64,000 nt of DNA from Didymodactylos carnosus (Eukaryota > Rotifera > Eurotatoria > Philodinida > Philodinidae): the NCBI GenBank assembly GCA_905250885.1, contig CAJNOQ010000147.1, forward strand, positions 1 to 64,000. Direction: 5' to 3'. The position numbers were made by a program, and so were the translations under genes. The notes under the pieces are model-generated. The model was not told the DNA's origin, ran no database searches, and was given only the letters and a program-made list of their open reading frames with translations. This document shows positions 53,599 to 64,000 of the stretch, one piece after another. Within the stretch, counting starts at the first letter, position 1, and each line of letters begins with the position of its first letter.

Positions 53599-54244
53599 AT
53601 GTCTTCAATTAATCCTTATCGATTAGAGCTCTGTGCAACTGCATCTCCTAATTTGGTCGTACAAACACCACCAATACATTCATTCTCATCAGTGCAGACT
53701 AATGAGTCGCCATTTAGCTTTTCTCAACGTGATCGATATTTACCAAAAGGACGAGGAAAACCATTTATTAATAATCGTCCATTATCCACAAATACGGTTT
53801 TAGAACAACCGTCAGAGACTTTGTCAGATTTAGCTGTTTTGTACATAGATGAATATGAGAAAAATAATCATGAAACTAAAGTGACTGTGGAGAAAATCAA
53901 TGAAGAAGAGCATTTTTATGTAGGTAGAAATCAATTATCGAGTTACACAAACAACTTCAACGTTGCATTTTAGAACAGTAATTCGAGTCTGAGTGGTCAG
54001 TCTGTCACATCAAGACAAAGAAATAATTCTCATGGGTCGAGTTATTCATTGAAATCTGATGGTGAGCCAGTGATTCCTATGTTAGCGTCATCAACATTTG
54101 TATCATTAAAACAGCAACAAAGGTTAGTATTTGTGTAGCTATTAGAATTTCGTTCGCGAATAAACTATTTTTATGTTATTCAGCCAACAACAAAATGTTC
54201 AACAAAAGAAACAAATATACTTTAGTCGACGTCTTAATCAATAG
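53599..54244 (+). CDS. Unknown small protein, three exons
   Basis: Exons 53599-53919, 53974-54122 and 54184-54244 join to 176 aa. The first intron is 54 nt (GTAGGT...TTTTAG); reading through it would end at the TAG of the acceptor. The first exon has a basic QRDRYLPKGRGKPF segment and an acidic helix-like stretch (SDLAVLYIDEYEKNN). The rest is serine- and glutamine-rich, ending KKQIYFSRRLNQ. The composition suggests a disordered, possibly RNA-associated protein, but no family is recognised. It lies between the SR-factor gene and the large unknown gene on the same strand. Confidence 0.6.
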
Positions 54245-56134
54245 AGAACTATGACACATGAAGCTGATAAATGCTATCATATTTGATTACTATGTTGATT
54301 AATCAAACGACTAGGTTCCGGTGTGCTTTTTACACGTTATCTATTTTGAGAATACGTATAAATCTGAATTTTGTGCAAGTGACCGAAAAAAAGCTAAAGT
54401 ACTTAAGTGTATATGTTCGATTAAGATATCAAAGGTTTAGTTATTTGTTTGAATTTTTTTAGTTTTCTATAGTCAAATATAAAAGCTTTTAAAGACTATC
54501 GGTGATGAAAAAATGTTTCTCAAATATTAATGTAGTGAAGTTTATTCACCATCGGTATTCATGGCATTACGTCCGATGAGTAAGTTTTTTTTTGTATATT
54601 ATTATTTCCGTGCTATCTTCTGAATTTTAACACAAAAAAGTTCCTGTGATCACATGCTGATAGCTTTTCTTGTTTATTTGTGATTGAGAAATTTTTTTCT
54701 CTATGTTTTGTCCCATGGGTTTTTTGCGTTTATATATATTTTTCTATTTTTTTTTTTGTTTTTATTTTTGTATATTCAACGCTTAACCTACAAAATAATT
54801 CAATAAACAAAAAAGGTTAGCTGGAAAAAATCTTTGTCTGGTTTAGTCTCGATTCGTTCCCAATTGCTCCTACTAACTGTTGATGTTGTTTGATACGAAT
54901 TGAGAGGATATCTCATCATCTATCATTTTCAGTACAGATCATATATTGCTGATTACGTTGCACTTGTATATTGATATTCATTTAGATTGACGAGAAAATA
55001 TTATATTGATATCAGATACTTTAATAAACAGTCATATAAATTGACGCGTTTTAACATATCTGTTGGTAAATCGGTATATTTCAAAGAAATATTCCAAAAA
55101 TTTTATTTGAATACAATCTTTCTGTAGCGAACTCATCAGTTCAGTATTGTAATGCACTAAATTAATGAATTAATGTGAGAATACAAAAACTAGTAACGAA
55201 TTGATTTAAGGTTTGTTTAGCACGATATTCACTCGAAAATTGATATTGAAAATTGTTGTTCAAACACATTGTCACTTATTTACTATGATCAAGTTTACAG
55301 TAACATAATCGTACAAGATTAATGGTGCATAATTTTATCTATCAATTAAAAGGACCGAAGCTTATCTCATTTCACATTATGTACATTCCGTCTAATTTTC
55401 ATCCAAAAATTGTAGTCCAACAGAAAATAGTGCTATTTTACTAAAAAAGTCTGTTTTTTTTGTCAAAACACATCGTATGAGAAACCATTAATTTTTAGTA
55501 AAATTAATTGTACTTTATGCAAAGTATTAGCTGTTTAAAGCACCGCCACCGATTTCTTGTATTTCTCTTTTGCATATTGGATCTTTCACACATTCTATCT
55601 TCATTAGTGTAAAAAGATGATATAATTTCCTGAAAAGATGATGAAATTTGAATGTCCGTACGAATAATATACGTGCAAGTTATATGGTAAGAAACCGTTT
55701 TTTTCCTTTTTCTGAAAGATGTCAGTGGCAGTATTCTTTGCACTAACTGAATAAAATGCTCAGTTCTTCTAGAATAACTGTTATTGAGAAAGGAATTTTT
55801 GAGATAAGATAAACAATGTAGCGAGCATGAGCCATCAAAAGGTTATATTAACTCTTTGAGGGTACAGTATAACGGGTTTTCTTTTAACCATTTGCATATC
55901 TATACATAAGTAGAAACATTCTCTGAGTGGTAGTAAAAACACGCGCGTTTCATCATCAAAACTAGAGATTATTTTTCAAGATGGGTTTTTCAGCATATCA
56001 TACAGACTTATTAAATATAACTGTAGATTCTCACTTGTTGAATATCGTTGTTTACTATTATAATAGAACAGTATAAATAGAAATCGATGATGTAACTTTG
56101 TATTATTTTGTAGATTGTATTATATTATTGGTTC
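54245..56134. other. Gene-poor spacer before the large unknown gene
   Basis: AT-rich, with poly-T tracts near 54740-54765. No exon or repeat with clear ends was seen. A TTTTGTAG acceptor near 56114 precedes the next gene's ATG. Confidence 0.4.
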
Positions 56135-59100
56135 ATGGCTAATACTACTGACAATAGTACAATATCAAATACTGCAATAAAAAAAGCTGATGCGGAAATA
56201 ATTGCATCTTATTTAGAATCATTGTTAGAAAATAATTTAAAATCAACTGATCATGAAAAACTTCGTACTGGTTTTGAATTATTATTGACTGTTTTAAAAG
56301 AACCATTGGAATATCAAGATGATTATAATAAAATATTATTTGATTGTATCAAATGTTTTATCGACGATTCAAATGAAGAAGAGAAAACTAGAAAGTTATT
56401 AGAACATGCATCACTTTCAAAAGCTTTTACAATAGAACAACATCAACAGATAGTTAAACATATGTCAATACGAGGATTTTCTCCTGTTGATAAGTCATCA
56501 GATCAACAACATGAGAACAATCATGAAACAAAAGAAATGAACCGAAACGCACATGTACATGGAAGAGGAAGAAATAGAGGAAATTATACTAGAGGAAATC
56601 AGGGTAATGGGAAATCAGCACAAGGTCGAGATGGTACTGCATTTTCTGGTCAAGATTATTTATCAAATATTCCAAGGAGCGTCTCATCTGAACAACAACA
56701 ACGGTTTCGTGGTAAGTAAAATAATACTTGTATCTAATTTTCTTTAGATTGTGTGACTCTTTAATAATAGTCGTGTAGTAATTGAGAAGTTTATATTTTA
56801 TCTGTTTTACGAATTCGATAAATTTGAGATATAATTGTATCGAGCTTTTAATTAAGTAAAACCAATACGAATTAAAAGCTCAAACAATTATATCTCAAAC
56901 TAATTGATGGGTTGTTATGAGTGAGCGGAAGTATATTTCAGCTAAGGCTGACATAAGAGCTCATTTAAAGATTTAAAACTGTTTCAGTTAGGTTATTTAT
57001 TGTCTTCGTAGGTAACAGTCGTGATTCATCAAATAACAGATTTAATGGGAGATATTCATCTGGTGAATACCACAATACTAACGTTCAGAAACGTCATGGG
57101 CAAAATGCTGATTTAAGTCAATGTAAGAGCGCATGGACAATTCCTTTAAGAAATACAGATATGCTATCGATTTTGATTTAGATCAATGTTTTACATGTAA
57201 TGAATATGGACATGTAACTCGTGGTTGTCCTAGACAATCTATTGGCGGAAATCGAGGAAATCGATACAGAGCTGCACGTGGATATTTTCAGCCAAATAAT
57301 CGAGGTAGTCATACATCTACGTTAAATCCTGTTACAAGCGATGACGATGAGGCAAGTGCATCGTTTAGAGATGACGAAACGACGTCATCAACAACATCAA
57401 CAGATGAAATATTAAGTGATAAATCAGGAAAAAGAAAACAGTTAAAGAAAAACAAACCAGAGTGTCCTTCGGTGTCGAACACTAACAATAATGACAATGC
57501 TTCAATAGAGAAAATCCATTCTTTAACAATGAAATTTGTAATGGGAAAAGAGATCGATAATGAAAATGAGAATGCTAATCTTTCAACATTAGTTGAATGT
57601 ATTGGAAACATGGATAACAAACAACAACAAAATCAAAATCAACAAAAAGAAAGTTTATATTTCAATATGTTAGTTCATATTGCTCAAAACAACAATGTTT
57701 ACAATGATGAACTATGTACACAATTATTTCATCATATTTATGATCGACATCTTTTGATAAAACAGAAATGTTATAGAAAATTGATAAAAAATTTTATCGT
57801 GAATGATCGACAAAATTTTTGTCATCAGCGTCCATTGATTTACTTGAATGATATTAATAAACATGTACATGATTCAACCGAAACAAAACGAACAATGTTA
57901 AACGATTTGCAAGAATATCTTTTACGTTCAAACGGTACTATTAGTGAATTATTGTACGTTACATTGAAACAATTCATCGTCAGTGGTCTCAAATCAGACA
58001 ATTTGCTATATAATCGTATCTGTCATTTGATATTCAATGAGAAAAAAAATTTATTCAGCGAACAACAAATAAATGAATTAGCTGAATGTGTTCACATTAG
58101 AGAAAAACGTGTCGAACGAAATATTCAACGAACAAACTGGCGTAAACGTTTAGCAAGTATGAAAAATCAGCATGTTGAGGAAGATATTGATCAATTATTA
58201 AATGATTTGGAACAAGTATTAAATGCGATTGAAAGTGAACATTTAGCACACGAAAAAGATGAAGAAGAATCACAGTACATTTTGAATCATTATCAATGGT
58301 ATAATTCGATACTATTATTAGCTAGTTGTGGACATTTGAATTCAGAACAATATAAACGTTTATTGACGATCGGTATAAAATCTTCCATATTCAATGTAAT
58401 ACAAAAATTATATATGCATCATTATTTGAACGAAGGACGAGCACCAGTAACATTACAACAAGTGAATGATATGGAATTAAAACTTCAGAGTGAACAACAA
58501 ACTTATGCGAACGATGATTATAATCATAAACAACAAGTGTTTGATCAAATAAAACAAATTTTATCAATACAAAAACCATTATTTTTCGACAAACAAACAA
58601 CTATAAAGGAAACGTCAATACAAGAGCAAGTAAATTTCTTTCATATTTTTCATAAAAACTATACGCCACTGTCTCCGCTTTTGTAGTTTAAGAATACCTC
58701 ATAGTCAAGCAAGACATAAGGAACAAGAATTCCTTCTTTTAACGACTAATTGTCTTCGAAAAACTAATAAAGTTTGTACCAATATATAAAACTTGCTTTT
58801 GTTGTTTAGAACAATGTTGAGAGTTTGACACAGTTTAAATTGGAAGAATTGCCGAATGATGATGTTAAACAAGAGGAACAGAATCGATCAGCAAATCAAA
58901 CAACTTCCGGAACCCATGAGTTTGAAAATAAAATTCCATTCATTGATAATTATATAACAAGTCGATTAATGTCACTAATCGAATTAATATGTTCAGATAG
59001 TCGCATGTTTTCAAGTGAACAATGTAAAGAATTGTTAGATTCTGCTTTAAAAACGTCAGCATTGTTGAAACCAATAGCGCGAAAAGACAAAGAAAAGTTG

Positions 59101-61972
59101 CAATTGTTTTATTTACGTCCGATGTCAGTGAATGAATTACAGTCAATATGTGCAAAATTATCTGATACGACCACAAACATCTGCGATGAAGATTTGTTCA
59201 ATGAGTTTAAAATACTAATGGAAAAACGTCCATTTACAACAAATTCAAAAAATCTTTTAATGAGTACAATTAATCATATATATCATAATAAAACAAAATA
59301 TTCAAGCGAACAATGTAAAGAATTGAAAAATATAATTGAACACAAGCCTTTTGGAAAAAAATGTCATAAAAAATTATTGAGAACTTTTCAATTAACACGT
59401 GCAGTGGAAAAAGTAGCGTCTCCTCAGCAAACAGCATCAGCACCACCAAAAATGCAACAACAACAACAACAACAAACGATAACACAAAACAATACAAATG
59501 TTCTATCATTGAATCCAATTATTTTGAATAAATTATTTTCGAATATTATAAAACGTGACAATAACGCTTATCAAGAGTTTTTAAATATCATTGAACAATT
59601 ACCAAACATAATGACAACAACATCTCAGAATTTGATAATTGAAGCAAATTATTGTATAATAACCCACATTCTTCTGTATATAAAACAAAATAATTCAAAT
59701 AATAGTTTAGATTACGAACCGTTCGATGAGACAAAATTAAATAAAATATTAGAAGATCATCGATCGTACTTTTCAACGTTTTTATCAGAAGAAGAGCAAC
59801 AAGATATTTTCTTGAATTTAACGAAAACTACATCGAATATAATTGATAATTTAATAAAGAATGTGAAACAAGGCAAAAATGATATAAAAACACTTTTATC
59901 ATCAATCGAAAATATTCGAACGAAAAATGATCTACAAGAAGTGATCAGTTTCATTATTTATACATTTGAAAATGACAATTTACAACAATATGTAGAAAAT
60001 GATGTAGTTGAATTAATTCAATTAATTCAACAACATTCATTGTGTAATCAATCAGGTAACTAGAGAAAACTTTTTATCAATCAGTGGCTATGAATTGTGA
60101 ATGTAAATTAGTAGTTCTGTTAGGAGTTGAGTCAAAAGTATGCTGTGTGAACTATGGTAGTGTCTTTATTATTTTTTTGTTACCGTCAAACAGTAGGTTT
60201 TTCCTCTTTAGATAGCCATATTTTAGAATATCTGAATGATTTATTAGAAAAATATCATTTACATTTATCTCCCAAACAAGTCATGAAACAACTGGAAGGT
60301 ATTGCCAATAATCAACAATGTGATGAAATATTGATAAATATACAACATATGCTTGAATTAGCTACTTCCAAATATGCTATTGACGAATGGAAACAAATAA
60401 TGATCAAGGTTCTAAAGCATTGTTTTAAAAATGAGAATATATTATTAATTAACAATAAACAGCTGAACGATTTGAAAGAAACTGTTAAATCTTCGCCAAT
60501 GTTTTCAAAAAAATTATGGAAAACACAAATGCTGCCCTGCTATGATACTTGTGGAGAAGATGGTCAACAAGAAGAGAAATGTATGTAGATTGAATTTTTT
60601 GTATATATACGCTCCATTTTGAGTACACGGTTTGATACTGCCATAACTGAGAGTTTCCTTAATTTTTTTGAAATATATTGCTTCGCTCAAAAGTTACAGC
60701 AAAAGTATTCATTAAACTGAGAAATCAAGGTGTTTTAATTTCAAAACTCTATAAACCAACTGCGAAACATTTTTTAGTTATGGTCTTAAGCATCTATGAG
60801 AAAAACTTGAATCCGATCTAATGAAAGTTTAGAGGAGGGAGGGGGGATCGTAGCATGGTCAAGGTGAGACAAGTTGAAGAAAGTTTTTAAGAAAAACGTA
60901 AAGCAAGATTCAATACTAGAATTTGATACATTTTTCAAAGAAAATAAAGCCTTTCCTATAAAAAATCTTGATATCTAAGTCCTTAAGAATAAAAATAAAA
61001 ATTTCGATATTTTGATCTCAAATGAGGGTAGAGTGCCCTAACATTTCGCTCATGAGATTTGATTTCGATGACATCTCCTCCCAACTTCTTGTATAGAAGT
61101 TGAGTAGGTGGTCGATGTCACCGTTGTCTTTCTTGCATAGCTGTACTAAAAAGAAAAGAACCGATAGCAGAATGAATAGTAATTAAAAAATGTGTAAGCG
61201 ATAGGGACGGAGCTGTGTAGTATTTAATTTTTTTATTTGTAATCTGCAAAATACAGTTTCAGCGCTTCCGTTTACCTACTTACTTGTTTAAATGTTAAAT
61301 GTACCGTTCGGCTAACAGCATAGCTCAACTTAAAAAATCCGATACACGAATTTTAAGTATCTTTTTTTTCTAGTACCCACAAAAGGTTCTCCATTAAATG
61401 GTGATACTAACACATACGCAGACCTATTTTCTAAACTTGAATCATCTGATCCATTATTAAATGAAAATGTTTTAACCGATCTACGTACCATTCTTGAAAA
61501 CGAACAGTTACCATCAACAATTTCTATGAAAAAATATATTTCTGCTTTAAAATACGTATTCAAAAATGTTGAAAAATTTTCACTAAATTCAAATATTGAT
61601 AAATGGTTAAATCTAGTAAGAAAAAATCGAAAAAAATTATTTGTTGATCAACAATGTGATCAATTATTAATGACATTAATATTTTTAAAATTGAATTTAA
61701 CGGATCACAGTTTAACAACAATAAATTATTTGATTAAATCACGAAAACGATCAGAATGTGTAGAAGGTCTGAGGTTACTTGGAAAAATATTAGACTATAA
61801 CGATTCACAATATGTTTGTAAAACAATGGGCGATGAACTATTTAAAATGATCGTGAATGTTGCATACAATGAACGTTTTAATACCGATGATGTTAAAAAA
61901 GCTCTAAAATATGGTCAAAATTGTCAACATTTAAGTGATACACAACGTGAAAAATTAAAATTACTTCTCTAA
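56135..61972 (+). CDS. Large unknown protein with CCHC zinc knuckle and helical repeats
   Basis: Six exons, 56135-56711, 57012-57122, 57182-58629, 58810-60055, 60212-60580 and 61374-61972, join in frame to 4350 nt, 1449 aa. The N-terminus (1-110) looks helical. An RG/GN-rich segment follows (about 142-165; HGRGRNRGNYTRGNQ), then a CX2CX4HX4C zinc knuckle (Cys232, Cys235, His240, Cys245; CFTCNEYGHVTRGC). After that come acidic/serine-rich and Q/N-rich linkers and long helical stretches. A motif close to (F/L/Y)SxEQxxxL recurs at about residues 98, 520, 615, 780, 877, 1146 and 1340, for example SSEQCKELLDSA and SSEQCKELKNII, suggesting a divergent alpha-helical repeat protein. RG box plus zinc knuckle argue for RNA binding in the cytoplasm or nucleus; this is inference. 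The lack of RT, protease or integrase frames argues against a transposon origin. I do not recognise the family. Confidence 0.8.
56823..56900. repeat. Intronic hairpin
   Basis: In intron 1 of the large unknown gene, TTTGAGATATAATTGTATCG at 56823 pairs with its inverted copy ending near 56900, with about 30-bp arms and a 15-nt loop. It could be a small foldback or an RNA stem. Confidence 0.7.
61069..61121. repeat. Short imperfect hairpin in intron 5 of the unknown gene
   Basis: GACATCTCCTCCCAACTTCT pairs with AGAAGTTGAGTAGG...GATGTC across a 5-nt loop, with a few bulges. It is about 50 nt long. Nothing else marks it as functional. Confidence 0.4.
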
Positions 61973-62765
61973 TAATTTTTGACAGTAAATGACTGTGATA
62001 TTTTTAAATTGACAATTTGTTATACGATAAACTTGTGTTTGTTTTGATGTTCATTTTTTTCTTTCTGTATATTTTTCACTGATACAGTGGATATTCTAAT
62101 GTTACTTTTGAGTTTCTTATTTCATTAAAAATCATTGACAGAGTGGCTTTTTCAATGAAAAAAGAAAGTCATTTTAACATTTGGTAGTTTAGTTTCAACT
62201 CAATGGAAATCTCGTTAAAAGATAAAAGTTTTCATAAAACGTTCAACAGAAGAATCTTTTAGTAAAAAGAAGGTAAGTAAACATGGTCAAAACAGTCGAA
62301 TTGATTAATCTTCTCTACAGAAAGAAAGGACATAACGTTTTGTTTCAGTTAATCCATGTTCTTGCCGTTCCAAGGTGATATTTTTATGAAATTTCTCTCT
62401 ATAATTATAAGGGTAAGGAAATAAGGATTTACGATTAAGTTTCTAACGATTCAGAGAGTTTGTCTGTAAAATCGAACAGATTCTCGGTGGTGGAAACATC
62501 TTAGAAAATTGAGAAAAAAGAAATTAGAAAGTTGAAATAATATTTATCTGGAAAGTGGAAAAAAGCACAGAATATTTCTTCAAGAATGCGAGAACTGGAG
62601 AAATACTAACAATGAACGATAAAATGTTTCGAAGATAAAGCCTACATAAAAAATTTTACAAAATATATACACAATACAAAAAAATTATTATGAAAATGAG
62701 ATTAAAAAATACGGTATGAAGTCAACTATAATTTTGACAAGGATAAATAAATAATGCTAGATAGT
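61973..62765. other. Convergent 3' spacer
   Basis: This is the shared 3' region of the large unknown gene (plus) and the PRDM-like gene (minus). AT-rich, with no exon seen. Confidence 0.4.
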
Positions 62766-62984
62766 TTAAAAATCACGGTGATCTATCATTTGATTTTGAC
62801 AATTAGAAATAATATGCTTTTTCATATGTCTAGAATAAAAAATAGAATTAAAAGAGTATACCATATGATGTACATTGTACTGTTTCATTACTCACCTATC
62901 GAGATTTGTTTGTTGGCCAAATTTTTTTCCACATTCAATACACTGATATGGACGCTCTTTTCGATGAATACTTCTTATATGTCT
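62766..62984 (-). CDS. PRDM3/16 (EVI1, hamlet)-type zinc-finger gene, last two exons
   Basis: Exons 62896-62984 and 62766-62829 join in phase and end with a stop at 62766-62768. They encode the end of one C2H2 finger (RHIRSIH), the linker RKERPYQ and a complete finger [21 protein letters not shown]. The [10 protein letters not shown] core after a (R/N)xIHxKE(K/R)P linker is characteristic of the last finger of the C-terminal cluster of MECOM/PRDM16 and fly hamlet, which are transcription regulators with a PR/SET domain. Only about 14 residues follow the finger. The rest of the gene lies to the right, beyond the repeat array or outside the window, so this is a partial gene. Confidence 0.8.
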
Positions 62985-63184
62985 CTAAAAAAAAACGAGA
63001 AAATTTTAATTAAAAACTTTAAGAAGATATAAAACAACAAATAATAAACATTTTCAGTAATATAATTTATAGATTAGAAACTAGATCAGTATTCTATAAC
63101 ATTTCAAAGATGAGAAAATTCATCTTCTCAGAACAATATAGCGATTTGTGTCGATAATTTTGTATAAACCATTGCCCATAGGAT

Positions 63185-64000
63185 CTTTTTTTCCTATTTA
63201 TTGCATTATAATGCGTTAGGCATATCGTAATGCCTTGTAATATGTTAGATTTTCTATTATGTTACAACCCAATAAATTTAGAAAAAACATGTCTTTAATA
63301 CATTGTAACACATTAGCGTAACGCGTTACATGGAAAAAGCCACCAAAAAATTGAAATTATAGTGTTATAATGCATTTTTATCAACGACTTTCTCATATTT
63401 TATAATGTTACAACGTTATAATTTCGACTAACGCGTTAATACCATTACAAGGCGTTATTAAATTCCTATCGCATTATAACGCATTAATCTGTAACACGTC
63501 AGGTTAATGTATTATACCGCTATAACATCTAACACATTATAAAGTTATAAATTTATGGCATTGCAATGTATTAACTGTTTAGGCGTTAGATATCTACTCG
63601 TTACAATACGATATGCATTATCTAATGGGTTATAACACTACAAAAGATTTTTGTCAAATTTATGACGTTATAATTAGATAAAAAATTTGAGGTATTATAA
63701 CGCATTATATTAAAGTAGAAAACTCAAACACGTTATAATACATTAGAATCTAACGTATTGTAAGGCGATAAACAAATCTAATTGAGTTGGAACGAGATAA
63801 AAAATTGAAACGCATTAAAATGCTATAAATTTATAGAATTGTAATGCAATGAAAATTTTTATCGATTACAACGCCATAAATTCCTGAAAAATAACTTTAC
63901 AACGCGTTATAACACGACGGGCTATGTCTATCGTGTTGTAATGAGATAAATCTATAACATTGTAATATCATAGTCTAAGAAAAAGCATGTTTTATAGTGT
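63185..64000. repeat. Low-complexity array of palindromic TAACGCGTTA-like words
   Basis: For about 800 bp the sequence is dominated by variants of GTTATAAC, ATAACGCATTA, TAACGCGTTA and TTGTAATGC on both strands, spaced 10-40 bp apart. It runs to the window edge. It may be one arm of a large foldback or hAT-like element similar in style to 52911-53371; its right end is not visible. Confidence 0.75.

Noticed and set aside
55504-55743. 79-codon minus-strand frame
   Set aside because: No motif, neighbours or splice support.

Overview
The window is eukaryotic nuclear DNA. It is strongly AT-rich, and its genes are split by many short GT..AG introns, mostly 50-70 nt. Nearly every gene has a good 3' splice acceptor just before its ATG, with no short upstream exon in sight. 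That arrangement, together with Penelope-like retroelement relics and many small foldback or hAT-like elements, suggests a bdelloid rotifer or a similar small invertebrate. This assignment is an inference from gene structure and element content, not from a database search.

Left part (1-18.3 kb): a small secreted cysteine-rich protein gene (minus), a decayed Penelope-like element with RT and GIY-YIG remnants (minus), KRR1 (minus, 11 exons), a two-finger ZEB/zfh-1-like zinc-finger gene (minus), and the SWI/SNF scaffold SMARCC/Moira/BAF155 (minus, 21 exons, 1099 aa). Exon lengths of the multi-exon models sum to multiples of three, which supports them. A 5-kb gene-poor stretch rich in inverted repeats follows.

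Middle part (23.4-46.4 kb): the mitochondrial ABC transporter ABCB7/Atm1 (plus, 14 exons), an intronless MLF-family gene, and two PMP3/UPF0057 small membrane protein genes about 6 kb apart. Between and after them lies a dense field of elements: a 1.8-kb hAT-like element with an 8-bp duplication that contains a Penelope RT fragment, long inverted repeats, TA-flanked hairpins, a mariner-type MITE and LINE fragments. There is one sequence gap of 10 N.

Right part (47.8-64 kb): TAF12 (minus), with a 394-bp hAT-type MITE in its first intron; a single-RRM SR splicing factor (SRSF3/7 type, plus); a small unknown gene; an unrecognised 1449-residue gene with an RG-rich segment, a CCHC zinc knuckle and a repeated helical 'SxEQ' motif; and the last two exons of a PRDM3/16 (EVI1/hamlet)-type zinc-finger gene (minus). 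The window ends in a low-complexity array of palindromic TAACGCGTTA-like words.

The recognised genes are housekeeping or regulatory loci on both strands (ribosome biogenesis, chromatin remodelling, Fe-S export, TFIID, splicing) and do not form one pathway. The main unexplained protein is the 56.1-62.0 kb gene.
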